A stretch of DNA of 64,000 nt from Bacteroidaceae bacterium. GTDB taxonomy: Bacteria; Bacteroidota; Bacteroidia; Bacteroidales; Bacteroidaceae. The notes below the pieces were generated by a model. It was not told the DNA's origin. It was given only the letters and a program-made list of their open reading frames with translations, and did not search any database. Made by a program: the position numbers and the translations under genes. Below, piece by piece: positions 26,740 through 34,755 of this stretch. The stretch's first letter is position 1; every line of letters begins with the position of its first letter. The stretch is from assembly GCA_902362375.1 (NCBI GenBank), contig CABIVS010000011.1, positions 62,001-126,000 on the forward strand. Reading direction: 5' to 3'.

Positions 26740-27003
26740 CAAAGTGATATCCTTTCATTAATATACCTGTATAGTTCCGCTAACACGCCAGTATAGTTCC
26801 TCTAAAGTGTTAGTATTGTTCCACTAAAGCACCGGTATCTTTAGTTCGTCACAGCCGTGGTAACTTCTTCTCACGGCCGTGACAAATTCCTACCACAGCC
26901 GTGGGAAGATCTCGTCACGGCCGTGGGGAGTTAACAATACCGACACTTTAATGAAACAATACCTGCTTGGTAAGTGAAAGATACCGGCTATATAGCATTC
27001 ATT
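26740..27003. repeat. 22-bp-phased degenerate repeat array with dyad symmetry
   Basis: About twelve 22-bp units in exact register. Units starting at 26762, 26784 and 26806 carry GTATAGTTCC or GTATTGTTCC plus CTAA; the unit at 26828 carries GTATCTTTAG. Units at 26850, 26872, 26894 and 26916 each begin with the palindrome CAC(A/G)GCCGTG. The next units carry the reverse complement of the left words (TAACAATAC, GAAACAATAC, GAAAGATAC, ending at 26940, 26962 and 26984). An 11-bp exact inverted pair (26832-26842 with 26977-26987) is centred on the midpoint between the third and fourth palindrome units. Not coding: 22 is not a multiple of three and stops are frequent. Function unknown. Confidence 0.8.
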
Positions 27004-27179
27004 TAATAGGGGCATACTCATTTTATAAAGCGTATGTGTTTCTTATGTCGATGATATTGTTACTGTAGACAATGATAGTCTTCAGTAGTTTATAACATGG
27101 ATCAAGCTGGGAATTAAGTCAGAGTATATCGACACATTGGAACGAATCCCATAATCTTGCCCCAAAGGGGTCAAAGAAC

Positions 27180-27218
27180 AGGCTGACAATAAAAGTTCTA
27201 ATTTTTTATTGTCAGCCT
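27180..27218. repeat. TGACAATA hairpin, right copy
   Basis: Perfect 15-bp arms AGGCTGACAATAAAA (27180-27194) and TTTTATTGTCAGCCT (27204-27218), 9-base loop. Further TATTGTCA words follow at 27218-27225 and 27231-27238, and TGACAATA at 27287-27294. Same sequence as the left copy at 26610. Confidence 0.75.
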
Positions 27219-27354
27219 ATTGTCATGGCTTATTGTCAGCATGTAAACCGATGATAATCATTATACTATCGGGAAAAAACTTTGGTTGACAATAAGAATC
27301 ATTAATTTTATATGTAAATCTGATATCTGTCTTTCCAATAGTACACATCTTTAC

Positions 27355-27545
27355 AAAAATAGAGGGGAACTCCTGGATGAATCCATTTGTTCCCCTTGCA
27401 GGTGTAGCTAGCCTCTGTCTCTTATATTTTTAAAGGCAAGTAGCAACATATAGATGTTACGTTTTCGACTTTGCAGTCGTTCAAGTGCCGCTCCACTCGA
27501 ATTGACTTGCCTTTGTAATTATTACTAATTTGTTGTTTGTATCTA
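27355..27545 (-). ncRNA. Candidate structured RNA with four-way junction (family not recognised)
   Basis: On the minus strand, a 10-bp closing stem (27505-27514 with 27432-27441) encloses three hairpins: 8 bp (27494-27501/27480-27487, one G-U), 5 bp with GCAA tetraloop (27475-27479/27466-27470) and 7 bp (27454-27460/27443-27449, one G-U). Downstream is a terminator-like stem (27389-27396/27363-27370 with an inner 5-bp stem) followed by CTATTTTTG. A TAAATTTG -7 box lies at 27552-27559, with no clear -33 box. The predicted transcript is about 190 bases. No ORF of note. Structure was read by eye, not by a folding program. Confidence 0.6.
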
Positions 27546-27551
27546 TTGCAG

Positions 27552-27559
27552 CAAATTTA
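27552..27559 (-). promoter_or_regulatory. -7 box for the four-way-junction RNA
   Basis: TAAATTTG on the minus strand matches TAnnTTTG. It lies just after the terminator of the upstream RNA candidate, supporting separate transcription. Confidence 0.5.
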
Positions 27560-27566
27560 TAGGCAC

Positions 27567-27766
27567 AAAAAAAGCGGAGAGCATTTGCCTATCCGCCAGT
27601 GAGGGAGTCCAAGCCCTAAACACACAAACAGGAAACACTCCCCGCATATTGCAAGGAGCATTTATCTGCTTCTCTGTGTGTTTGGAATTTTTGGACTTTT
27701 CACTAGCACAGAAATCAGCTAAACGCTTTTTTTCTTAAAACAAACAATACAGTCGCGCTACGACTG
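27567..27766 (-). ncRNA. Candidate rod-shaped small RNA, possibly 6S-like
   Basis: Minus-strand stems in order: AGTCCAA (27691-27697 with 27606-27612), AAACACACA (27675-27683 with 27618-27626), an asymmetric bubble, then a 9-bp inner stem with G-U pairs (27655-27663 with 27633-27641). The 3' end has a GCGGA/TCCGC stem (27592-27596/27574-27578) followed by seven T. A TATCTTTG -7 box at 27773-27780 predicts a ~200-base transcript. The long hairpin with a central bubble recalls 6S RNA, but I cannot confirm this; another Bacteroides sRNA family is equally possible. Confidence 0.6.
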
Positions 27767-27772
27767 ATTGTG

Positions 27773-27780
27773 CAAAGATA
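27773..27780 (-). promoter_or_regulatory. -7 box for the rod-shaped RNA
   Basis: TATCTTTG on the minus strand, perfect TAnnTTTG. No clear -33 box. Confidence 0.5.
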
Positions 27781-27964
27781 ACAATTAATTAAGTTATACA
27801 GTCTTTCATTCTTTGTTTTTTCTCTGTACGGAGTGTTTTTGTTCTATATCTCGTAAAATCGTTTGAAATAGTCCGGTTCCCTTGCTATGACTATACCTCA
27901 TAAGATTCATATCGTTTATTTTTTATATTTTCACCAAATCTCTCGGAGTTATGCGAATTATTGT

Positions 27965-27972
27965 TATTTTTG
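27965..27972 (+). promoter_or_regulatory. -7 box for the outer-membrane barrel gene
   Basis: TATTTTTG on the + strand, 42 bases before the ATG at 28014. Confidence 0.5.
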
Positions 27973-28013
27973 CCTCACATAATTTCTAAACAATAATTAA
28001 ATTATTTATTCGT

Positions 28014-28649
28014 ATGAAAAAGGCCTTATTATTATTCGCTTTAGTAGCGATAAGTGCGGTGAGTATCAATGCTCAAGATAATCTGAAATGGGGTGTGATG
28101 GCAGGTATGAATGTTAGTAAATACACCATTACAGGTTTTGACAGCAGGATAGGTTTTCACGCAGGTGTTAAAGCAGAGTTGGGATTGTCTCAGGATGCGA
28201 ATGGTAGTGGTGCCTATATGGACTTCGCTGCATTGCTTACATTGAAAGGTGCTAAAATTGATGGAGGATCACTTGCGAGCATAAAATTTAATCCATACTA
28301 TTTAGAAGTACCGGTACGTGTCGGGTATAAATATGCTGTCAATGATGATTTTTCGTTATTTGGTAGTGTCGGTCCTTATATGGCTGTCGGTCTGTTTGGA
28401 AAAGCAAAATTGAAAGTGGACGGTGATATTGCAGATATTGCGGAATTAGGAGATAACTCCATGTCTGAAGATATATTTGGAGATGATGGTCTGAAACGAT
28501 TCGATTTCGGTCTTGGACTGAAAGCCGGAGTTGAGTTCAGTAAGAAATATCAAATTGCCATAAGCTATGATTTCGGACTTGTTGAAGTGGCAAAAGATTT
28601 AGGAATGAAGAACAGAAACCTGATGATCTCATTGGGATATATGTTCTAA
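28014..28649 (+). CDS. Outer-membrane beta-barrel (PorT/OmpA-barrel-like) protein
   Basis: 211 aa with a Sec signal peptide (MKKALLLFALVAISAVSINA, cleavage before Q). The mature part has glycine/aromatic alternation, ends with Phe (NLMISLGYMF) and fits the small 'outer membrane protein beta-barrel' family (PF13568-like) with about eight strands. Internal GVMAGMNVSKYT and FRFHAGVK-like strands (GFHAGVKAELG) are typical. Role unknown; such proteins are abundant in Bacteroidetes. It lies 54 bases upstream of the metal ATPase, which has its own promoter in the gap, so co-function is not implied. Confidence 0.85.
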   Translation: MKKALLLFALVAISAVSINAQDNLKWGVMAGMNVSKYTITGFDSRIGFHAGVKAELGLSQDANGSGAYMDFAALLTLKGAKIDGGSLASIKFNPYYLEVPVRVGYKYAVNDDFSLFGSVGPYMAVGLFGKAKLKVDGDIADIAELGDNSMSEDIFGDDGLKRFDFGLGLKAGVEFSKKYQIAISYDFGLVEVAKDLGMKNRNLMISLGYMF

Positions 28650-28658
28650 AACCGATTT

Positions 28659-28693
28659 TGCAACTTTGTTGCATGAATCATTTGCTACCTTTG
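28659..28693 (+). promoter_or_regulatory. Metal-ATPase promoter with operator-like inverted repeat
   Basis: -7 box TACCTTTG (28686-28693), 17-base spacer, -33 box TTTG (28665-28668). The inverted repeat TGCAAC-TTT-GTTGCA (28659-28673) overlaps the -33 box, where a repressor would block polymerase. The downstream Fur-family gene is the natural candidate. Confidence 0.65.
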
Positions 28694-28703
28694 CATCAAC
28701 TAA

Positions 28704-30662
28704 ATGATGAATGTTATGGGACATTGTAGTTGTGGCGCTCATTCATGCGCAGCAGAAAAAAAGGTTGATGCAAAGGTTTCGGTATTTCATGAATATGGGA
28801 AAGTGATATTCTCTCTCCTGCTTCTGGCAGGTGGAATAATTATGAATGCTCTCGATTTAGCATTCTTCCGTGAAGGATCTGTTGCTTTGATATGGTATAT
28901 CGTGGCCTATCTTCCGGTAGGAATACCGGTGATGAAAGAAGCCTGGGAAAGTATCAGGGAAAAAGACTATTTCAGTGAGTTCACTCTAATGATTATAGCT
29001 ACTTTGGGAGCTTTTTATATTGGTGAATATCCGGAAGGAGTAGCCGTGATGTTATTCTATACAGTAGGAGAACTGTTTCAGGATAAAGCGGTAGATAAGG
29101 CCAGGCGTAATATCGGAGCCTTATTGGACGTAAGACCTGAAAAAACATTAGTGTTCCGGGAAGGCAATCTTGTTATTGAAAGCCCTAAAAAGATAAAAGT
29201 CGGTGAAATCATAGAAATAAAGGCAGGCGGACGGGTACCATTGGACGGAGCCATGCAGAATGAAGTGGCTGCCTTTAATACAGCCGCATTAACGGGCGAA
29301 AGCGTTCCTCGTAATATTCGGAAAGGTGAAGAAGTTCTTGCCGGAATGATTGTAACTGACAAGGTTATCCGGATCAAGGTAACGAGACCTTTTGATAAGA
29401 GTGCACTTGCCCGAATATTGGAACTTGTTCAGAATGCCTCCGAACGTAAGGCTCCGGCTGAATTGTTTATTCGTAAGTTTGCACGCATTTACACACCTAT
29501 TGTTATAGTGCTTGCAGTATTAATTGTGTTGTGTCCATTTGTCTATTCACTTATTAATCCTCCATTTGTATTTGCATTTAATGACTGGCTATACAGGGCT
29601 TTGGTCTTTCTCGTGATTTCGTGTCCTTGTGCATTGGTGGTTAGTATTCCGTTAGGCTACTTTGGGGGGATTGGAGCAGCATCCCGATTGGGTATTTTAT
29701 TCAAGGGTGGTAATTATCTGGATGCTATCACCAAGATCAATACGGTGGTATTCGATAAAACAGGAACCCTGACAAAAGGAACCTTTGAAGTACAGGCTTG
29801 TAAAAGTGCAGGTGAGATTTCTGAAGAAGAATTAGTGAAACTGGTTGCTTCGGTAGAAAGTGATAGCACACATCCGATTGCCAAGGCTGTTGTGAATTAT
29901 GCGAAAGAACAAAATATTGAACGTGTAGCTGTTACCGGTACGAAAGAATTTGCCGGCTATGGTCTGGAGGCGACGATAAACGGGACTACGGTTCTGGTCG
30001 GTAACTGCCGGTTACTTTCTAAGTTTGATATATCCTACCCGGAAGAACTGTTGGAAATAACGGATACCATCGTAGTCTGTGCCGTTGGAAACCGTTATGC
30101 AGGTTATCTGCTGTTGGCTGATGCCCTGAAAGAGGATGCAAAGGCAGCTATTGACAATTTAAAAGCTTTAAATATTGAAAACATCCAGATACTATCCGGT
30201 GATAAACAGAGTATTGTTACTAACTTTGCAGAGAAGCTCGGTATATCGGAAGCTTATGGCGACTTGTTGCCGGAAGGAAAAGTGAATCATCTGGAAGAAT
30301 TGCGGCGGGATGAGGCAAACCGGATCGCGTTTGTCGGTGATGGAATGAACGACGCACCGGTGCTCGCTCTAAGTCATGTCGGCATTGCTATGGGAGGACT
30401 GGGTAGTGATGCGGCTATTGAAACAGCCGATGTCGTGATACAGACAGACCAACCGTCGAAAGTAGCCGAAGCTATCAAAGTTGGAAGGCTGACACGAAGA
30501 ATCATCTGGCAGAATGTATCACTGGCATTTGGAGTGAAATTGCTTGTATTGATTTTGGGAGCCGGTGGAATCGCTACTCTTTGGGAAGCTGTCTTCGCAG
30601 ATGTAGGCGTTGCGTTACTTGCCATAATGAACGCCGTCAGAATACAGAAAATGATAAAATAG
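28704..30662 (+). CDS. Heavy-metal P1B-type ATPase (Zn/Cd/Pb exporter type)
   Basis: 652 aa. N-terminal Cys/His cluster HCSCGAHSC (7-15) instead of a full HMA domain. TGES (~198, actuator), transmembrane metal motif SCPCAL (~306), phosphorylation motif DKTGT (~350), HP-type STHPIAKAV (~391), and hinge GDGMND (~545). The CPC motif together with the late-helix Asp in FADVGVALLAIMNA suggests the Zn/Cd/Pb-exporting subgroup. Inner membrane, ATP-driven metal efflux. Several in-frame ATGs: 28704, 28707 and 28716; the last gives a more usual leader after the -7 box. The Fur-family regulator gene starts 7 bases after its stop, so they form an operon. Confidence 0.93.
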   Translation: MMNVMGHCSCGAHSCAAEKKVDAKVSVFHEYGKVIFSLLLLAGGIIMNALDLAFFREGSVALIWYIVAYLPVGIPVMKEAWESIREKDYFSEFTLMIIATLGAFYIGEYPEGVAVMLFYTVGELFQDKAVDKARRNIGALLDVRPEKTLVFREGNLVIESPKKIKVGEIIEIKAGGRVPLDGAMQNEVAAFNTAALTGESVPRNIRKGEEVLAGMIVTDKVIRIKVTRPFDKSALARILELVQNASERKAPAELFIRKFARIYTPIVIVLAVLIVLCPFVYSLINPPFVFAFNDWLYRALVFLVISCPCALVVSIPLGYFGGIGAASRLGILFKGGNYLDAITKINTVVFDKTGTLTKGTFEVQACKSAGEISEEELVKLVASVESDSTHPIAKAVVNYAKEQNIERVAVTGTKEFAGYGLEATINGTTVLVGNCRLLSKFDISYPEELLEITDTIVVCAVGNRYAGYLLLADALKEDAKAAIDNLKALNIENIQILSGDKQSIVTNFAEKLGISEAYGDLLPEGKVNHLEELRRDEANRIAFVGDGMNDAPVLALSHVGIAMGGLGSDAAIETADVVIQTDQPSKVAEAIKVGRLTRRIIWQNVSLAFGVKLLVLILGAGGIATLWEAVFADVGVALLAIMNAVRIQKMIK

Positions 30663-30669
30663 GAGAAAG

Positions 30670-31092
30670 ATGGAAGAAGATATTTATTTGGATAAACTGG
30701 TCAGAAGAGACATCAAGCCAACTGCAATAAGGCTTTTGGTGATAAAAGAGATGATGCAGGCAGAGCGTGCAGTGTCATTGCTTGACCTCGAAACATTGCT
30801 CGACACAGTCGATAAATCGACCATATCCCGTACTATTGCTCTCTTCTTGTCTCATCACCTCATACATAGCATAGACGATGGAAGCGGCTCGTTGAAGTAT
30901 GCCGTTTGCGACAACTCTTGCAATTGTGTGGTACAGGATTTACATTCGCATTTTTATTGTGAGAAATGTCATCGCACATTCTGTCTGGAAGGCACACATA
31001 TCCCGCTAATAGATTTGCCGGAAGGATTTACTTTGCACAGCATTAATTATGTCCTTAAAGGGATTTGTCAGGAATGTTCTTCTCCAAAATAA
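30670..31092 (+). CDS. Fur-family transcriptional regulator (Zur-like)
   Basis: 140 aa. N-terminal winged helix (~12-75, IKPTAIRLLVIKEMM, TVDKSTISRTIALF) and C-terminal metal/dimer region with structural-zinc pairs CEKC (97-100) and CQEC (133-136), plus LHSHF. Extra cysteines at 80, 84, 86 and 105 are more than the minimum for the family. Fur-family proteins bind DNA when metal-loaded. Coupled to a Zn/Cd-type exporter in one operon, it probably senses Zn or a related ion and controls the operon through the inverted repeat upstream; direction of control (repression or derepression) is inference. Confidence 0.9.
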   Translation: MEEDIYLDKLVRRDIKPTAIRLLVIKEMMQAERAVSLLDLETLLDTVDKSTISRTIALFLSHHLIHSIDDGSGSLKYAVCDNSCNCVVQDLHSHFYCEKCHRTFCLEGTHIPLIDLPEGFTLHSINYVLKGICQECSSPK

Positions 31093-31343
31093 GAAAACTT
31101 CTATGATGATGTAGCAGAAAGCCTGGAGCTATTTATTAATTTGGACATAATAATCACTGTTTTATATGACTTAAGCGCCTAAAATGTCTATATAGGCACT
31201 TTCTTTGTTTTAATCATTTTTTTATTCTATAAAATATTCTCACCTTTGCGAAGTAATTGGGGAAGCCGATGTTCTATATGAAAAATATGAATAATAAAAC
31301 GGCAATAAAAAATGCAAACATAACATTTTAAATCCATTAAAAT

Positions 31344-32588
31344 ATGACTAGAAAATTGTATTATTTAATTTCTTGCCTGATGATGGCAATGATAACATTC
31401 ACGGGGTGTGGTGACGATAATAATGATGGACCGACAGGCGGTGATGTATTATCAGCCGAGAAGAGTAAAGAGAAGTTGAGTGAAATTGGACAGAACTTAA
31501 TCAATCTGGTAAATGCTGACGATCAGAAACAGTTGGCACAAGTAGGGAATTACTTCTCGGAAATCGTAGGCTCTTTGGAAATTCAGGAAAAAGCAAATGT
31601 ACAGCAAATGGTACATTCTTTAGTAGCTGCTTCACAGGGTGATATGGCTAAAGTGTACGCTATGGCGGCTGTCAACAATGAAATGTATCAGGCCAGTGAC
31701 TATTATGGTGTTTATACCTATAATGACAGCAAAGACAAGTGGGAACGTACCGATTCTGATTCTGAACTCGCATTGAAGTTTGGTTGTGAGGGTCAAACAG
31801 CTGAAATCAAGATTGCAGCTACCGGCAATACAACAGATTTTACTTATGATGGCGTTATAGTGAAAGTTCCGGCTAAACTTACTTCTACTATTAAACTAGG
31901 AACAACTATTTTGACTTCTCTTGAGATTGCTACAGCAAACGTAAGCAGCTCTCCAAGAAAAGCAGATATTACAGTAAATATAGATGCCAACGGTTACAAA
32001 GTATCTACTTCAGTAAGCGCAACACCGCAAGTTGTGAAAGCTAACTATTCAATCAACATAAAAGGAACAGAAGCCGTAAAAGGTGAAGCTTATCTGAATG
32101 GTAGCAACATGACAGCAGACGAAGGCGCAAACGAGAATGTTGGAGACCGTTTTAAAGATGCGCGTATAGAGGCAAATATTATGGGTGAAGCTGCTGTGCT
32201 TATGCAATGTAGCAGTTACAAGGATTTAGCTCGTGAACTGGAACAAGTGGATGACCAGTATGATAATGCTACTGGAATGTGGGGTGAATCTCATGAAGCT
32301 GCACAAGCTACTGCAAATGTATTTAAGAAGTATCTTAGTGGAAGCCTGACATTCGGAGGAAGCAATGAAGCGTCTGCTACTTTGACATTCCAACCTTATA
32401 TTGACTATTCATACACAGATTCTCAGGGAGTGAAGCATGAATACTGGTATACAGAGCCTCTGTTACAGTTTGAAGATGAATCTCTGATTAGCTTTGAAGA
32501 CTATTTTGATACAGCTTCCGGACCATTCAAATCATTAGCTGACAGCTTCGATGCATTGGTTAGAAGTTTTGAAGGATTCATAGAATAA
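31344..32588 (+). CDS. Lipoprotein of unknown function
   Basis: 414 aa. Lipoprotein signal with TFTGC followed by GDDNNDG, an acidic/Gly stretch typical of surface-exported Bacteroides lipoproteins. A helical first part (~35-130, rich in Lys/Glu/Gln) is followed by beta-rich, Ser/Thr-rich sequence (~130-300). The C-terminal end is acidic and aromatic (SYTDSQGVKHEYWYTEPL). I do not recognise the family. It precedes the TonB receptor gene by 92 bases in the same direction and may belong with it. Confidence 0.75.
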   Translation: MTRKLYYLISCLMMAMITFTGCGDDNNDGPTGGDVLSAEKSKEKLSEIGQNLINLVNADDQKQLAQVGNYFSEIVGSLEIQEKANVQQMVHSLVAASQGDMAKVYAMAAVNNEMYQASDYYGVYTYNDSKDKWERTDSDSELALKFGCEGQTAEIKIAATGNTTDFTYDGVIVKVPAKLTSTIKLGTTILTSLEIATANVSSSPRKADITVNIDANGYKVSTSVSATPQVVKANYSINIKGTEAVKGEAYLNGSNMTADEGANENVGDRFKDARIEANIMGEAAVLMQCSSYKDLARELEQVDDQYDNATGMWGESHEAAQATANVFKKYLSGSLTFGGSNEASATLTFQPYIDYSYTDSQGVKHEYWYTEPLLQFEDESLISFEDYFDTASGPFKSLADSFDALVRSFEGFIE

Positions 32589-32680
32589 GCATGGGGTATA
32601 GATAAATGTGAGTAAATTGACGAGGACCGAGGAAGGGAATAATTCTCTTCTTCGGCTTTCTTTTTTATAGGTAAAGTGAA

Positions 32681-34753
32681 TTGAATGTGATAAGATACAT
32701 ATTGGTGCTGTTTGCGGTATTGGGAAATATAAGTGTATATGCCCAAACGGAAACGCGTGACGATGATACGATTCGAACCGATTCTATTTGGAGGATTCAG
32801 GAGGTGGAAGTGGTGGCGTCCAAGAAATCTCCTGCGTTGCAGCGTAGTGCAAAAGGTGATTGGAAGCTTGATCCGAATGTGGTAAACTTCATGCCGCGTA
32901 TGCTGGGAGACAGCGATCCGATCAAGACTTTTCAGTTGCTGCCGGGAGTGACTACTGCCGGCGAATTGAATGGGGGACTTTATGTACATGGCAGCGAACC
33001 GGGACATAACCTGATATGTATAGATGGGGTGCCTGTGTACAACTCTTCACATCTGCTGGGCTTTTTTTCTATATTCAATAATGATCATTTTTCTTCTTTT
33101 TCACTCAATAAGTCTTACCAACCGGCAGACCGCGGCGGAAGATTGGCAGCGGTAGTAGAAATGACTCCTCGTGATTCGGTGGTGCAGCGGGTAAGCGTGT
33201 CCGGTAATGTTGGTATATTGGCTTCGAGAATTACCGGTGCAATACCGGTTACTCAAAATAGTGCTATTTATCTATCCGCGAGAGTCACTTATGTAAATCC
33301 GATAATCTCCTTGATAGAAGGGGGATTTGAGGATAACACAAGGCTTCGTTACGGTTTTCAGGATTATAACCTTACTTATGTGTGGAAGCCGAATCCTAAA
33401 AACAAAATAGTACTGAACAGCTATGTCGGCAATGATTTGTTGAAACTGAAAGAACATCAGTATCAGGTAGATTTCAATATGCAGTGGCTCAACGGAATTG
33501 CTTCTTTGAAGTGGGAACGCAGCTGCAATGAAAAGACGTTGTTGACACAAAGAATCTATATGACGCATTACCGTACCAATCTACGAGCAAACCAGAATAC
33601 ACTACGTATGAAAATGCCTTCCCGATTGACCGATTTCGGATATATGGGAAATGTAGACTGGCGGTTGGGGACATGGAAGATGAAGACAGGCGGAAATTTC
33701 ATTCATCATATACTTCATCCGCAATACCCTGAATCTGTGAACATTTTCGAAGGTATCAATGCCGGAAATCCCGGTAGATATGAAATGGAAGAGTTTGCTG
33801 TGTATACCGAAGCGGAGAAAAAATGGGGGAAATGGACGATGAATATGGGATTGCGTTATAGTGGCAGCATACAGGGTGATTATTATAATGGAGGAGCCGA
33901 ACCACGTATTCGTTTGGAATACGAATTACCGGGGAACAGGACATTGAGCTTTTCCTACCAATTGAACAGGCAATATATGAATCAGATTACGGTATCGAGT
34001 GCCGGATTGCCTATTGATTTTTGGATGCCTTCGACGAAGGATATATCAGGGCAGAAAGTCCATTCATTAGATGTCTCTTTCTCACAGCCGCTTCGGAATG
34101 GAGATTATGAATTGTTGGTGGAAGGGTACTATCGGAAACTGTCTCATCAAACGATATTCAACGGTGGATTGTTAGATATGTTTAATCAGACATACCGGAT
34201 AGAAGACCATGTACTGACAGGAGAAGGGCGGAATTACGGTGTAGAACTGATGTTGCGGAAAAGCAGAGGACGATGGAATGGCTGGATTGGCTATACGCTT
34301 GCCTGGGCTGATCGGCAATTTCCGGAATTGAGAAAAGGAAATATATTTCCTGCCAAATATGACCGTAGACATAATTTGAACGCGATGATTCATTATACGT
34401 TGGATAATCATTGGGATTTTGCGATGGCATTTGTGTATGCTTCGGGTAATGCGGTAACATATCCGAGGGCCATGTATATGATAGGCGAGAATGCGGTTTG
34501 TGTATACGATGAGTATAACAGCAGCCGCATGCCGGCTTATCACAGAATGGACTTGTCGGTGAACTACTGGCTGGGGCATACAAAAAAGAATTGCATCAAT
34601 TTGTCGCTTTATAATGCTTATATGAGACATAATCCGGTTTTTGTGCAAGTAGGCGTCAAGCCTTCAGAAGATAAATCCGGTTTGCTGATTAAGAAGAAAA
34701 ATATGTCTCTTTATAGTTTGTTGCCTTCAGTCAGTTATATATTTAAATTTTGA
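32681..34753 (+). CDS. TonB-dependent outer-membrane receptor (non-SusC type)
   Basis: 690 aa, shorter than SusC proteins and without an N-terminal carboxypeptidase-like domain. Signal peptide (cleavage near VYAQTE), plug (~45-150: TFQLLPGVTTAGELNGGLYV, IDGVPVYNSSHLLGFFSIF), then a barrel ending in PSVSYIFKF. The frame has no ATG at its start: TTG 32681 or GTG 32687 must be used, because an upstream TAA at 32672 closes the frame. Overlaps or abuts the DUF4249 lipoprotein gene, a pairing seen widely in Bacteroidetes. Substrate unknown; siderophore-, metal- or peptide-type uptake is possible. Confidence 0.88.
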   Translation: MNVIRYILVLFAVLGNISVYAQTETRDDDTIRTDSIWRIQEVEVVASKKSPALQRSAKGDWKLDPNVVNFMPRMLGDSDPIKTFQLLPGVTTAGELNGGLYVHGSEPGHNLICIDGVPVYNSSHLLGFFSIFNNDHFSSFSLNKSYQPADRGGRLAAVVEMTPRDSVVQRVSVSGNVGILASRITGAIPVTQNSAIYLSARVTYVNPIISLIEGGFEDNTRLRYGFQDYNLTYVWKPNPKNKIVLNSYVGNDLLKLKEHQYQVDFNMQWLNGIASLKWERSCNEKTLLTQRIYMTHYRTNLRANQNTLRMKMPSRLTDFGYMGNVDWRLGTWKMKTGGNFIHHILHPQYPESVNIFEGINAGNPGRYEMEEFAVYTEAEKKWGKWTMNMGLRYSGSIQGDYYNGGAEPRIRLEYELPGNRTLSFSYQLNRQYMNQITVSSAGLPIDFWMPSTKDISGQKVHSLDVSFSQPLRNGDYELLVEGYYRKLSHQTIFNGGLLDMFNQTYRIEDHVLTGEGRNYGVELMLRKSRGRWNGWIGYTLAWADRQFPELRKGNIFPAKYDRRHNLNAMIHYTLDNHWDFAMAFVYASGNAVTYPRAMYMIGENAVCVYDEYNSSRMPAYHRMDLSVNYWLGHTKKNCINLSLYNAYMRHNPVFVQVGVKPSEDKSGLLIKKKNMSLYSLLPSVSYIFKF

Positions 34754-34755
34754 AG

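Noticed and set aside
26740..27003. CRISPR array
   Set aside because: The 22-bp units have no constant repeat alternating with variable spacers, units invert halfway, and no cas genes are nearby.
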